A DNA stretch of 64,000 nt from VAZQ01 sp963756715 (GTDB taxonomy: Bacteria; Pseudomonadota; Alphaproteobacteria; Rhizobiales; Xanthobacteraceae): assembly GCA_963756715.1 (NCBI GenBank), contig CAVWOV010000003.1:1-64000 (forward strand), read 5' to 3'. Both the position numbers and the translations under genes were made by a program. The notes under the pieces were generated by a model. That model ran no database searches and was not told where the DNA came from. It worked only from the letters and a program-made list of their open reading frames with translations. Below are positions 37,760 to 50,763 of the stretch, in pieces; position 1 is the stretch's first letter; each line of letters starts with the position of its first letter.

Positions 37760-37996
37760 TCAGGATTCCGGCGTGCCGGTCTGCAAGGCCAGCGCATGCA
37801 GCTTGCCGCCCATCTCGGCCTTCAGCGCCTCGTAGACGATCTGGTGCTGCTGAACCCGCGATTTGCCGCGGAAGGATTCTGCGAGCACCGTCGCCGAATA
37901 GTGGTCGCCGTCGCCAGCGAGATCGCGGATCGTGACATCGGCGTCCGGAATGCGCGCCTTGATCAGCCGCTCGATCTCGTTCGCATCCATGGGCAT
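37760..37996 (-). CDS. bolA: BolA-family protein
   Basis: A 78-aa BolA/YrbA-like protein with ERLIKARIPDADVTIRDL, GDHYSATVLAESFRGKSRVQ and QHQIVYEAL. It forms [2Fe-2S]-bridged heterodimers with monothiol glutaredoxins (GrxD adjacent). AAGGAG seven bases before the ATG. It lies 26 bp after the purL stop on the same strand, so it is probably transcribed with purL. Confidence 0.9.
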   Translation of the reverse strand: MPMDANEIERLIKARIPDADVTIRDLAGDGDHYSATVLAESFRGKSRVQQHQIVYEALKAEMGGKLHALALQTGTPES

Positions 37997-38022
37997 CGGA
38001 GTTCTCCTTAACCCTTCCCCGG

Positions 38023-40483
<2,461 letters not shown>

Positions 40484-40498
40484 TGGCCCTAAATGTCA

Positions 40499-40519
40499 TT
40501 GCCGGGCGCGACCCGGCAA
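40499..40519. repeat. Palindrome of the GCCGGG family
   Basis: TTGCCGGG-CGCGA-CCCGGCAA within TCATTGCCGGG...CCCGGCAATCCATC, just before the purL start. It resembles half of the longer inverted repeat at 37073-37168. Confidence 0.6.
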
Positions 40520-40624
40520 TCCATCAATTTGGTGCATCCACAGTTGATGGGGTCGCCGAACCGTGCGGTCAAGGCCGGGCGATATGCGGCAGCGCCCGCG
40601 CGCCATGCAGAGGTCACGCAGCCG

Positions 40625-41326
40625 CTACGCCGCCTTGGCGAAGTGGTCGACCAGCCCGGCGAACAGGCCGCGGCCGTCGGTCGGGCCGAGCGCTGGCTCG
40701 ACGTGATTCTCCGGGTGAGGCATCAGGCCGAGCACGTTGCCTTGCTCGTTGAGCAGCCCGGCGATCGCATCGCTGGCGCCATTGAGATTCCATTTCGGGT
40801 CGAGGCTGCCGTCGGGCGCCGTGTAGCGGTAGAGCACCCTGCCCTCGCCCTCGATCCGCGCCAGCGTCGCAGCATCGGCAACGTAATTGCCCTCGCCATG
40901 CGCGACCGGCACGCGGATCACCTGCCCGGCGTTATAGCCGCGGGTAAATGGCGTATCGGAGCGCTCGACCCGCAGGTACACATCGCGGCAGATGAACTTC
41001 AGCGCCGCGTTGCGCATCAGCACGCCCGGCAGCAGTCCCGATTCGCAGAGAATCTGGAACCCGTTGCAGACCCCGAGCACCAGCCCGCCGTCGGCGGCGT
41101 GCGCGCGTATCGCGTCCATGATTGGCGCGCGCGCCGCGATCGCGCCGCAGCGCAGATAGTCGCCGTACGAAAAGCCGCCCGGCACCACCACCAGATCGGT
41201 GCCCGCCGGCAGCGCGGTATCGGCGTGCCAGACCATCGCGGGTTCGCGGCCCGAGATGAGCTTCAGCGCGCGCGCCATGTCGCGCTCGCGATTGATGCCC
41301 GGAAAAACGATAACGGCGGAGTTCAT
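40625..41326 (-). CDS. purQ: Phosphoribosylformylglycinamidine synthase I (glutaminase)
   Basis: A 233-aa class I glutamine amidotransferase: VVPGGFSYGDYLRCGA, nucleophile Cys in LGVCNGFQIL and the His-Glu pair in PHPENH. It supplies ammonia to PurL with PurS as bridge. It is separated from purL by 141 bp containing the palindrome at 40499-40519. Confidence 0.95.
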   Translation of the reverse strand: MNSAVIVFPGINRERDMARALKLISGREPAMVWHADTALPAGTDLVVVPGGFSYGDYLRCGAIAARAPIMDAIRAHAADGGLVLGVCNGFQILCESGLLPGVLMRNAALKFICRDVYLRVERSDTPFTRGYNAGQVIRVPVAHGEGNYVADAATLARIEGEGRVLYRYTAPDGSLDPKWNLNGASDAIAGLLNEQGNVLGLMPHPENHVEPALGPTDGRGLFAGLVDHFAKAA

Positions 41327-41411
41327 CTAGAGGCCCAGTTCCGACTCGGCCCAGCGCACGAGGAGGCCGGCGAGGCCAGCGCAACCACGACGATAGAGAT
41401 GCGCAGCGTTG

Positions 41412-41642
41412 TCACCCGGATACTTCCGTGATTTCGAGCCGCCGTTCAATTCGATCCAGTTGCGTTTCGTGCCGTGTGAACGCCGCGTACAAATTTTGAA
41501 TGTCCTGCTGCATCCCAACCATATGGATTCGAATTGCGTTAAGCGCAGCACTATGTTCGCGCTGCCCCTCTTTCAGAGTGGCCACGTCCTCCTGAATGTG
41601 CTTGAGACCCTCATACATCAATTCATTGGTGATCTCGGCCAT
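41412..41642 (-). CDS. 76-aa coiled-coil protein inside the purS-purQ interval
   Basis: A short helical protein with heptad-like spacing: ELMYEGLKHIQEDVATLKEG, then NAIRIHMVGMQQDIQNLYAA and a terminal RHETQLDRIERRLEI. It is predicted to form a coiled coil almost throughout. It begins 11 bp after the purS stop and is followed by purQ, so it is co-transcribed with purine genes. Related small proteins with the TNELMYE start exist in Bradyrhizobium-like genomes as I recall; function unknown. Confidence 0.7.
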   Translation of the reverse strand: MAEITNELMYEGLKHIQEDVATLKEGQREHSAALNAIRIHMVGMQQDIQNLYAAFTRHETQLDRIERRLEITEVSG

Positions 41643-41653
41643 CGTCGCAATCC

Positions 41654-41896
41654 TTACCGCAGAACCTCCACATCATAATTTTCGATCACCGTATTGGCGA
41701 GGAGCTTGTCGGCGGCCTGCTTGAGCAGGACTTCCGCCTGCTTGCGATCGCTGCCGGCGATCTCGACGTCGAAGACCTTGCCCTGGCGCACGCTCGCCAC
41801 GCCTTCGACCCCCAGCGATTTCAGCGCGCCCTCGATCGCCTTGCCCTGCGGATCGAGAATGCCGGGCTTCAGCGTGACGGTAATACGGGCCTTCAT
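41654..41896 (-). CDS. purS: Phosphoribosylformylglycinamidine synthase subunit PurS
   Basis: 80 aa, the usual size: KARITVTLKPGILDPQGKAI, LGVEGVASVRQGKVFDVEI and ANTVIENYDVEV at the end. PurS bridges PurQ and PurL. The ATG at 41896 begins the conserved sequence. Confidence 0.93.
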   Translation of the reverse strand: MKARITVTLKPGILDPQGKAIEGALKSLGVEGVASVRQGKVFDVEIAGSDRKQAEVLLKQAADKLLANTVIENYDVEVLR

Positions 41897-42032
41897 GATG
41901 GCGCTGTCTCCGAAATTTCGGTCATGCTCGCGAACGCGGGAAATCAAGTCTGGCGTCCTGTCTGGCGTCCAATCTACTAGTCCCCGCATCCACAGGGACG
42001 ACCCGCGGAAGAGGACATAAGCCCGAATCGCC

Positions 42033-42764
42033 TCAATGCACAGGGGCGGCGATGGATTGTTCCAGCAGCATACCGCGGCCTGCAACGTGCCCGCTTTCGC
42101 CGACCAGCCGCATCGCCGCCCAGAACGCCGCCTGCGTGCTCGACACCACCGGGACGCGATGCCGGTCTTCCAGTGGCCTCGCCACCCCGAGCGTGCGCAG
42201 GCCCCCGCAGGAGATCAGCAGGCCCTCGGCGCCAGGGGCCGCGACGCAGAGCTTGGAACCCAGCGCGATGATGTCGGCCTCGCTCATCTTGCCGGGTTCG
42301 CCGAAGCCGAACAGGCCGAAGCCTTCCAGGCCGAGCACCTCAAAGCCGTGCGCCTCGAGAAAGCCCTTGAGCCGCTTGTTCACTTCGTCCGCGTAGGCGG
42401 TGGCCACCACGATCCGCTGCGCGTCGAAGCGGCGCAGCCCGTCGACCACGGCCTGGCTCATGGTACTGACCGGCAAGCCAGTCTTCTTGCGCAGCTTGTC
42501 CAGCAATTCATCGTGAAAGTCGGCACCGCGATAGAACGTCAGCGAGGTGCCGATCACCATGATGGCGTCGACGCCTTTTTCGGTCAGATACTCCGCCGCC
42601 GGCAGGATGCCTTCCCAGGCGCTATCGTATCCCTGCGGCGTCAGCGACCGCACGCCCACACCGCGCGGAATGAAACTCACGCCAGGATACATCTGCAATC
42701 CCTCGTCCGGCACCTCATCAACGGCAAACGGAACGACGAGCCCGATCGTGAAATCCTTGCTCAT
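42033..42764 (-). CDS. Arylmalonate decarboxylase-like protein (Asp/Glu racemase superfamily)
   Basis: 243 aa. It closely follows the Bordetella AMDase pattern I remember: IGTSLTFYRG (residues 71-80) supplies the oxyanion region with Gly, not Cys, at position 72, and LLISCGGLRTL holds the single catalytic Cys186; VPVVSS-QAAFWAAMRL follows. Racemases and maleate isomerases of the superfamily need two cysteines, so a cofactor-free decarboxylase or isomerase with one catalytic Cys is indicated. It lies between purC and purS on the same strand, a surprising place. The natural substrate is unknown. Confidence 0.75.
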   Translation of the reverse strand: MSKDFTIGLVVPFAVDEVPDEGLQMYPGVSFIPRGVGVRSLTPQGYDSAWEGILPAAEYLTEKGVDAIMVIGTSLTFYRGADFHDELLDKLRKKTGLPVSTMSQAVVDGLRRFDAQRIVVATAYADEVNKRLKGFLEAHGFEVLGLEGFGLFGFGEPGKMSEADIIALGSKLCVAAPGAEGLLISCGGLRTLGVARPLEDRHRVPVVSSTQAAFWAAMRLVGESGHVAGRGMLLEQSIAAPVH

Positions 42765-42881
42765 GGGTTCAGCCCTCGTGTGGCACAGCGCGCGGTATGC
42801 GGAATTCTAGAGATAAGGGCGGGCACGACAAGCCCTCGGCGGATGCTCTCCCGGCTCTTGCCATGCCGATCAAAATGAGAA

Positions 42882-42910
42882 AGGGCGCCACAGTGGGCGC
42901 CCTCTCTTTT
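42882..42910 (-). terminator. Hairpin after purC
   Basis: AGGGCGCC-ACAGTG-GGCGCCCT (42882-42903). On the minus strand it is followed by TTTCTCATTTT and so can end purC transcription; on the plus strand CTCTTTT follows. Confidence 0.65.
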
Positions 42911-42958
42911 GAATTTCTGCAAACGACGCGCATCTGAATTTCTGCAAGCGACGCGCAT
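42911..42958. repeat. 25-bp tandem duplication after purC
   Basis: Two copies of GAATTTCTGCAARCGACGCGCAT (42911-42933 and 42936-42958), differing at one base and separated by CT. It lies between the purC stop and the terminator. Confidence 0.8.
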
Positions 42959-42975
42959 CGCCGCGCAAGAATGCG

Positions 42976-43743
42976 TCAGCTCTTCACCAGCACCGGCCCC
43001 GAGCCTTGCGGGCGCTCGCCCTCGCTCATGATGCCGAGCCGCTTGGCAACTTCGGTATAGGCCTCCAGCAGCCCGCCGAGATCGCGGCGGAAGCGGTCCT
43101 TGTCGAGCTTCTCGCTCGACTTGATGTCCCAGAGCCGGCAGGAGTTGGGCGAGATCTCGTCCGCCACCACGATCCGCATCATGTCGTTTTCCCACAGCCG
43201 CCCCGTCTCCATCTTGAAGTCGACGAGCCGGATGCCGACGCCGAGAAAGACGCCGGAGAGGAAGTCGTTGACGCGGATGGCCAGCGCCATGATGTCGTCG
43301 ATCTCCTGCGGCGTAGCCCAGCCGAACGCCGTGATGTGCTCCTCGGACACCATCGGATCGCCGAGCTGGTCGTTCTTGTAGTAGAACTCGATGATCGAGC
43401 GCGGCAGTTGCGTGCCCTCTTCGATGCCAAGCCGCTGCGAGAGCGATCCGGCCGCGACGTTGCGCACCACCACCTCGAGCGGAATGATCTCCACCTCGCG
43501 AATCAGCTGCTCGCGCATGTTGAGGCGGCGGATGAAGTGGGTCGGCACTCCGATATCGTTCAAGTGCTGGAAGACGTATTCGGAGATCCGGTTGTTGAGG
43601 ACGCCCTTGCCTTCGATCACCTCGTGCTTCTTGGCGTTGAAGGCGGTCGCGTCGTCCTTGAAATGCTGGATCAGCGTGCCAGGCTCCGTTCCCTCATAAA
43701 GGATCTTCGCCTTGCCTTCGTAGATTCGGCGACGGCGGCTCAT
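42976..43743 (-). CDS. purC: Phosphoribosylaminoimidazole-succinocarboxamide synthase
   Basis: 255 aa, usual length. Opening RRRRIYEGKAKILYEG, the SAICAR synthetase signatures IPLEVVVRNVAAGSL and IRLVDFKMETG with KLVDFK-like catalytic residues. Adds aspartate to CAIR in purine synthesis. The start may be ATG 43743 or 43773 (ten more residues); the family normally starts close to SRRRRIYEGK. Confidence 0.94.
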   Translation of the reverse strand: MSRRRRIYEGKAKILYEGTEPGTLIQHFKDDATAFNAKKHEVIEGKGVLNNRISEYVFQHLNDIGVPTHFIRRLNMREQLIREVEIIPLEVVVRNVAAGSLSQRLGIEEGTQLPRSIIEFYYKNDQLGDPMVSEEHITAFGWATPQEIDDIMALAIRVNDFLSGVFLGVGIRLVDFKMETGRLWENDMMRIVVADEISPNSCRLWDIKSSEKLDKDRFRRDLGGLLEAYTEVAKRLGIMSEGERPQGSGPVLVKS

Positions 43744-44233
43744 CGGTGTGTACCGTGGTTTGTTAATGTCCATCTGAATGCCGTGGCTCCGGGTTGAATT
43801 GATGTCCGCGGCGGCGGAACGCGGCGGCGACTAAAGAACGTGACCAAGCGACGCGTTCCACATCGGCAAGCTAGCCGATCACGCCAGACAGCACAATCGC
43901 GACCTATGGCTTTGTTCCCTGCCGGCTGCGGGCGCGAATCGCCGCGCCCTGCGATTGCCTTGACGATCTCGGCCCGGTATGCAAGCGGCACGCCACCATT
44001 TTGCTGCCGCGCGCCTCCACCATTCGTGATATCGTGTCGCTGGCCTAGTCGCACGGTTGCGAGATATTCATGCCCGCGACTTGACGCAACCGAAATTGCT
44101 GAAGCGAGGCATTCACTTTCCGGACGGATATCGGCGGCCTTCGGAGATCAAGGGCCGGTAGATGCATCCGGTTGAGAATAGTTGACGAGAATCGTGGGGC
44201 GGCGCGTAGCCGCTTCGAAACAGAGAGGCAGGC
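43744..44233. other. Gene-free interval between purC and the zeta inhibitor gene
   Basis: 490 bp between divergent genes. I see no coding sequence with a ribosome site and no tRNA. It must contain both divergent promoters. AGAGG precedes the ATG at 44234; a TTGACG at about 44182 has no good -10 partner. Confidence 0.6.
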
Positions 44234-44554
44234 ATGACTACGTTCGACAAGCGCGAAGAAGGTTTCGAAAAGAAGTTCGCCCACGACGCGGAATTACAGT
44301 TCAAGGCGAATGCCCGCCGCAACCGGATGTTGGGACTGTGGGCGGCCGCAAAACTCGGCATCACCGGCGCCGACGCCGACGCCTATGCCAAAGCGGTGGT
44401 CATGGCGGACCTCGAAGAAGCTGGGGACAACGACGTTTTCCGCAAGATTCGCAAGGATTTTGACGACAAGGGCATTGCCGAATCCGACCATCAGATCCGC
44501 CGCACGATGGACGAGTTGATGGCTAAGGCGATCAGCGACATCAAAGCGTCCTGA
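44234..44554 (+). CDS. F1-ATPase zeta inhibitor (DUF1476)
   Basis: A 106-aa helical protein of the DUF1476 family, known in Paracoccus as the zeta subunit that blocks reverse ATP hydrolysis by F1. Family blocks: FDKREEGFEKKFAHDAEL at the inhibitory N-terminus, FKANARRNRMLGLWAA, ADAYAKAVVMADLEEAG and a C-terminal DELMAKAI. The length fits exactly. It is typically near purC in alphaproteobacteria. Confidence 0.9.
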   Translation: MTTFDKREEGFEKKFAHDAELQFKANARRNRMLGLWAAAKLGITGADADAYAKAVVMADLEEAGDNDVFRKIRKDFDDKGIAESDHQIRRTMDELMAKAISDIKAS

Positions 44555-44639
44555 TGAGCTCCAATAGCGCGGCGGGTGCTTTACAGCATCCCCGCTGACC
44601 GGCAGATTGCCGCGCGTCTTCATTCCGGGGCTCACAATC

Positions 44640-45419
44640 ATGTCATCGTCTCCTGGCTTTTCGCTCGCCCGCCGGCTGCGGGCCGGCGAAACCGTCTATA
44701 GCGGCTGGTGCGGACTCTCCTCCCCCATCGTCGCCGAACTTGTCGGCCGTGAAGGCTTTCCAGCCGTCACGCTCGATGGTCAGCACGGCCTGTGGGATAC
44801 CGCATCGACGGTTGCGGCGGTTGCGGCCATCCGCCAGGGCGGTTGCGCGCCGGTGGTGCGCGTGCCGGTCGGCGAATTCGCCACCATCAGCCGCGCGCTC
44901 GATTTCGGTGCGGAGGGCACGATTGCGCCAATGATCAATACGGAAGCGGATGCACGCACTTACGTGTCGTTTGCGAAGTTTCCGCCGGTCGGCGAGCGCA
45001 GTTGGGGTCCGCACCGGGCGACGACGCTCGCCGACATGCCGGACCAGAAGGTCTATTTGCGTGAAGCCAACGATCTGACCGTCACGTTCGCGATGATCGA
45101 GACCCGCACGGCGCTCGACAACTGCGAAGCGATCGCCGCGACACCGGGCATCGACGCACTGTTCCTTGGACCGGCCGATCTTTCGATCGCGCTGTCCAAC
45201 GGCGCCAATGTTGATCCGATGGCAGGCGATGTCGACCGCGAGTTGGACCGCATCACCGCGGCCGCACACAAGGCCGGCAAGATCATGGGCGCCTATTGCC
45301 ATACCGCCGAGCGCGCGCTGGCGCTTGCCAAACGTGGCGTGAGTTTCATTGCCGTCGGCAGCGACATGGGCTTTTTGCGCGCGGGCGCGGCCGCGGCGTT
45401 GAAGACGCTGAAGGGCTGA
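44640..45419 (+). CDS. HpcH/HpaI-family aldolase
   Basis: A 259-aa class II pyruvate aldolase: YSGWCGLSSPIVAEL, LDGQHGLWD, RVPVGEFATISRALDFGAEG, and the metal/substrate region FLGPADLSIALS. Relatives cleave 4-hydroxy-2-oxoheptanedioate (HpaI) in 4-hydroxyphenylacetate breakdown or act on other 2-keto-3-deoxy acids. It could serve the HpaBC genes at 18-20 kb, but its substrate cannot be fixed from sequence. Confidence 0.85.
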   Translation: MSSSPGFSLARRLRAGETVYSGWCGLSSPIVAELVGREGFPAVTLDGQHGLWDTASTVAAVAAIRQGGCAPVVRVPVGEFATISRALDFGAEGTIAPMINTEADARTYVSFAKFPPVGERSWGPHRATTLADMPDQKVYLREANDLTVTFAMIETRTALDNCEAIAATPGIDALFLGPADLSIALSNGANVDPMAGDVDRELDRITAAAHKAGKIMGAYCHTAERALALAKRGVSFIAVGSDMGFLRAGAAAALKTLKG

Positions 45420-45425
45420 ACCGCG

Positions 45426-45827
45426 CTATTTCGACGTGATGCGTAATCCAAGCTGGCCGCTGGCGTTCAACCCCTCGACCTGCCCGGCCTGCCGGTTGAG
45501 ATTGACGGTGACCGATTCCAGCCGGCATTCGGCTGCGATCGTATCCTGCAGCAATCCGCATTCGCGGCCCGCCATTTCGTAGACCGCGCGGCGGGCGCGA
45601 TCGCGCAGTTTCATGGCGTCCTCGCCGTCGTTGGTCGGTCCCGGGATGAAAAAATTGATGCCGACTTGGATGCGGATTTGATCGGTCCGCCGATCCATCA
45701 GGCCTTGGGCCACCATGATGCGTTCCCGCACCAGGGGGTTGACCTCCTGGCTCGCTGCCGGAGCGGAAATCGCTCCAACCGCCGCAATCGCCCACAGCAT
45801 GGCAGCGGCATGATTCACGATCGCCAT
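45426..45827 (-). CDS. Small secreted protein of unknown function
   Basis: 133 aa with a signal peptide (MAIVNHAAAMLWAIAAVGA, cleavage after APAAS). The mature part has two cysteines (GRECGLLQDTIAAEC) that could form a disulfide, and a beta-rich end, RLESVTVNLNRQAGQVEG. GGAGA precedes the ATG at 45827. It converges with the aldolase gene, six bases apart. I do not recognise the family. Confidence 0.65.
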   Translation of the reverse strand: MAIVNHAAAMLWAIAAVGAISAPAASQEVNPLVRERIMVAQGLMDRRTDQIRIQVGINFFIPGPTNDGEDAMKLRDRARRAVYEMAGRECGLLQDTIAAECRLESVTVNLNRQAGQVEGLNASGQLGLRITSK

Positions 45828-45919
45828 TTCGGCTTCTCCATCCAGCATCGCCAATCGCCGCGTAGCAGGCGGAGATTGCATTGCTGTTACAGTTTCGTCG
45901 AAAAGACCGGTACTGATCT

Positions 45920-47134
45920 TCACGTTTTGCTAGGCGGCTCCGCCAACTCGTCCAAGATCCGGTCGAGCACCTGCGGCAGATCCGCTTTCAACCATGTCCG
46001 AGGCAACATCAATCACCTTGTAGCCGCGCTCAATGAGCCAGACGCGGCGATCCGCGCGCGATCGGCGCGGCCGTCGCTTTCGTCCGCCGGCACGACATCG
46101 ATTACGACGCGCAGCGGGAATGAGACGAAATCGGTGATGTGGGCGCCAACCGGCACCTGACGCTTGAAACCCTGGCCGGCGAAGCGCCGGTCCTTCGTGA
46201 GCGCGTCCCACAGTACGCGCTCCGCCTCGGTGGGATTGCGCCTCAGCAGCCGCGCAAGCCCGCGCACGGGTCCGCGTTCGCCTGGCACGCGGCCTTCGCC
46301 GTATTCGGCGAGCAACGCGCGCAAGGTCTTCGCCTCTTCGCCGTCGAGCACGCCGCCGCGCGCCGGGCCCTTGCGGCCTTCCGACAAGGCCATGACGATA
46401 CCGTGCAGGGTCTGGATGTCCTGCCGGGTCGGCTGCATCCGCGCGAAGATGTTGCGCAGGTTGACCAGCATGGTGGCACGCTTGTCGAGCGGGCGGAAAT
46501 ATTCAATCTGGTCGAGTTCGCGCTCCAGGTTGGCGAAGAACGCCTGGAGCTGCTGCTTAGGCGCCGGCTCCGACTTCTGCGGCGTCGCGAAGGGAAGCTG
46601 ATTGCCGGTCGCATGTTTGAACCACTCGTAGGATAGGATGGCGACCGCCTGCGCAAGATTGAGCGACGCGAAGGCCGGATTGACCGGATAGGTGACGATG
46701 CGGTCGGCAAGCGCCACCTCGTCGTTCTCAAGCCCCCAGCGCTCGCGCCCGAACATCACCGCAACGCTTTCACCTGCCGCAACATGCGGCGCGAGATACG
46801 GCGCGGCATCCTGCGGGCTGAGCACCGGCTTGGCTTGATCATGCGCCCGCGCGGTGGTCGCCAGCACGCGCGTGCAGTCGGCGATCGCGGCCTCGACCGT
46901 GTCGTAGAGCATCGCGTCGTCAAGGATACGGTCGGCTCCCGACGCCGAGCGTACGGCCTGGATGTTGGGCCAGCCGTCGCGCGGCTTGACGAGGCGCAGG
47001 CGCGACAGCCCGAAATTAGCCATCACGCGGGCCGCCGCACCGATATTCTCACCGAGCTGCGGCTCGACCAGAACAACAATCGGCGCCGGCAGCGCGATCC
47101 AGTCCTTGGTCTTGTCGGTTCCGGAACCGGCCAT
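45920..47134 (-). CDS. trmJ: TrmJ-type tRNA methyltransferase fused to a DUF559 domain (two frameshifts at the 3' end)
   Basis: Residues about 1-260 are a SPOUT (SpoU/TrmJ) methyltransferase: VLVEPQLGENIGAAARVM, VMFGRERWGLEND and NPAFASLNLAQAVAILSYEW, predicted to 2'-O-methylate tRNA position 32. Residues about 293-404 form a DUF559 endonuclease-like domain: LLRRNPTEAERVLWDAL, GFKRQVPVGAHITDFV, VVIDV. The fusion is in one open frame. Near the end a missing base around 46051-46056 and an extra base near 45982 shift the frame; rejoined it reads RRVWLIERGYKVIDV then DLPQVLDRILDELAEPP to a stop at 45920 (1215 bp, about 404 aa). Confidence 0.82.
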
Positions 47135-47254
47135 CACGCGAGGCCCGCCAGCGGACACCAATATCGCAACCGAAAGCGCGCGGTTGTCACATCGCGCCCT
47201 CTCCCGCCAGCGGAAGAGAGAGCCAGACCGGATTTCGTCGCCGAACATTGCATC

Positions 47255-48140
47255 TCAGAACACCAGCACGTCGTCCATGTCGTCGACCTCGGCGAGAGCC
47301 GCGATTGGCGCGCGGTGATCAGAGACGGCGTTGAGGCTGTGCAAAGTCGTATAGTGTTCGGCGAGCAGTTTGACCAAATCCTGCTTGGCTTGCGCGCCAT
47401 AACGGCGCGGCGCGAACTCGAAGGCCAGCGGCACCTTGCGGGCGAGAAGCCGACCCAGTCCGCGGATGATCTGCGGCTCATAGCCTTCGGCGTCGATCCA
47501 GATCAAGCCAAGTTGCTCAGGCGCCAATCCAAGCTCACCGAGCGCATCCTCAACCCGGACCACGGGAACCTCAAGACGATCGCGGCCGTCGTCCGACGGC
47601 GGCGCGCCGATCGCATGCGCGCCCTTGTTGCGGGGATGGAGGTGCAGCGTCGCGGTGCCGGCCGCCTCGCCCGCCGCCTTCGCGATGACCGTGACCTTGC
47701 TCACGAGCCCATTCGCTTCGATATTCATCGCCAGCAATCGCGCATTCTTCGGCTCCGGCTCGAAAGCGACCGCGCGCGCGAAGCGTCCAGTCCGCAGCGC
47801 ATAGACCGTGTGCGTTCCGATATTGGCGCCAACATCGACGAAGACCGCATCCGGCGGAAGCCTGCCGCCGGCGGCCAGCACGGCGACTGCCTGGTCGATC
47901 TCGCGGCGCTGCCAGCCGCCATGCCACATCGCCCATGCCCCTACCACCCGGTCGGCAGGGTCGACAAAGAACCGCGCATCGACCAAGATCGCAGAACACG
48001 AAATGGCCGCGTGCGGCCAGTGCGTGCATGACGGTGTCGCGCAGAACCGGCCGGCCGACGAGCAACGGCTCAAGCACGGCGCGCCGCAACGCGCGGCGGC
48101 TGCGGCCATAGGCCCCTTTGATCTCGCGCCAGGTCGGCAT
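47255..48140 (-). CDS. FkbM-family methyltransferase, frameshifted
   Basis: The C-terminal 245 residues are an FkbM/Methyltransf_21 SAM-dependent methyltransferase: AVFVDVGANIGTHTVYAL (motif I), VAFEPEPKNARLLAMNIEAN and LIWIDAEGYEPQIIRGL. The N-terminus MPTWREIKGAYGRSRRALRR is in another frame; one extra base near 47999 joins them (886 bp is 3n+1, about 294 aa). The family O-methylates sugars or polyketides. No glycan gene cluster surrounds it, so the target is unknown. Confidence 0.8.
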
Positions 48141-48462
48141 CCTGCGAATTCCATCTCCGGCCGGAGCGCGCCGCCAAGACCGCGCGCGCCGCAAGCGCCC
48201 TCTCTAGCATGCCTTGTGGAAAGGCAACCGGCGTCCCCGTTGCTTTCCGCCAATTTGCTTGCGCCCACTAACAAGGCTTTTACCCGCGGGGTGCGGATGC
48301 TATAGGGCGCGCGCCGAACTTCCGTCAGTCGAATTCCCGGTTGGCGTTTGTCCGCGCCGCGAACACTCCATTCGAGGGCCCGAGGGGGAAGCCTTTCCAC
48401 CGCGCCCACCAATGTTCAGTTTCCGGTCGGCCCAAACAAGCACGGCGACCAGAGGTGCTAGC
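48141..48462. other. Gene-free interval before icd2
   Basis: 322 bp between the divergent fkbM-like and monomeric isocitrate dehydrogenase genes. I see no coding region or structured RNA; it presumably contains both promoters. Confidence 0.55.
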
Positions 48463-50685
<2,223 letters not shown>

Positions 50686-50763
50686 CGCGGAGTCCGGCGG
50701 CTCCAAATTTTCTGCTGGTTGACGATCGTTGACGATGCCGGGTTTCAAAAGGTGACTCCTTAA

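Noticed and set aside
41327..41551. A 74-codon minus-strand frame between purQ and the coiled-coil gene
   Set aside because: Overlaps the better supported 76-aa gene in another frame and lacks family-like composition.
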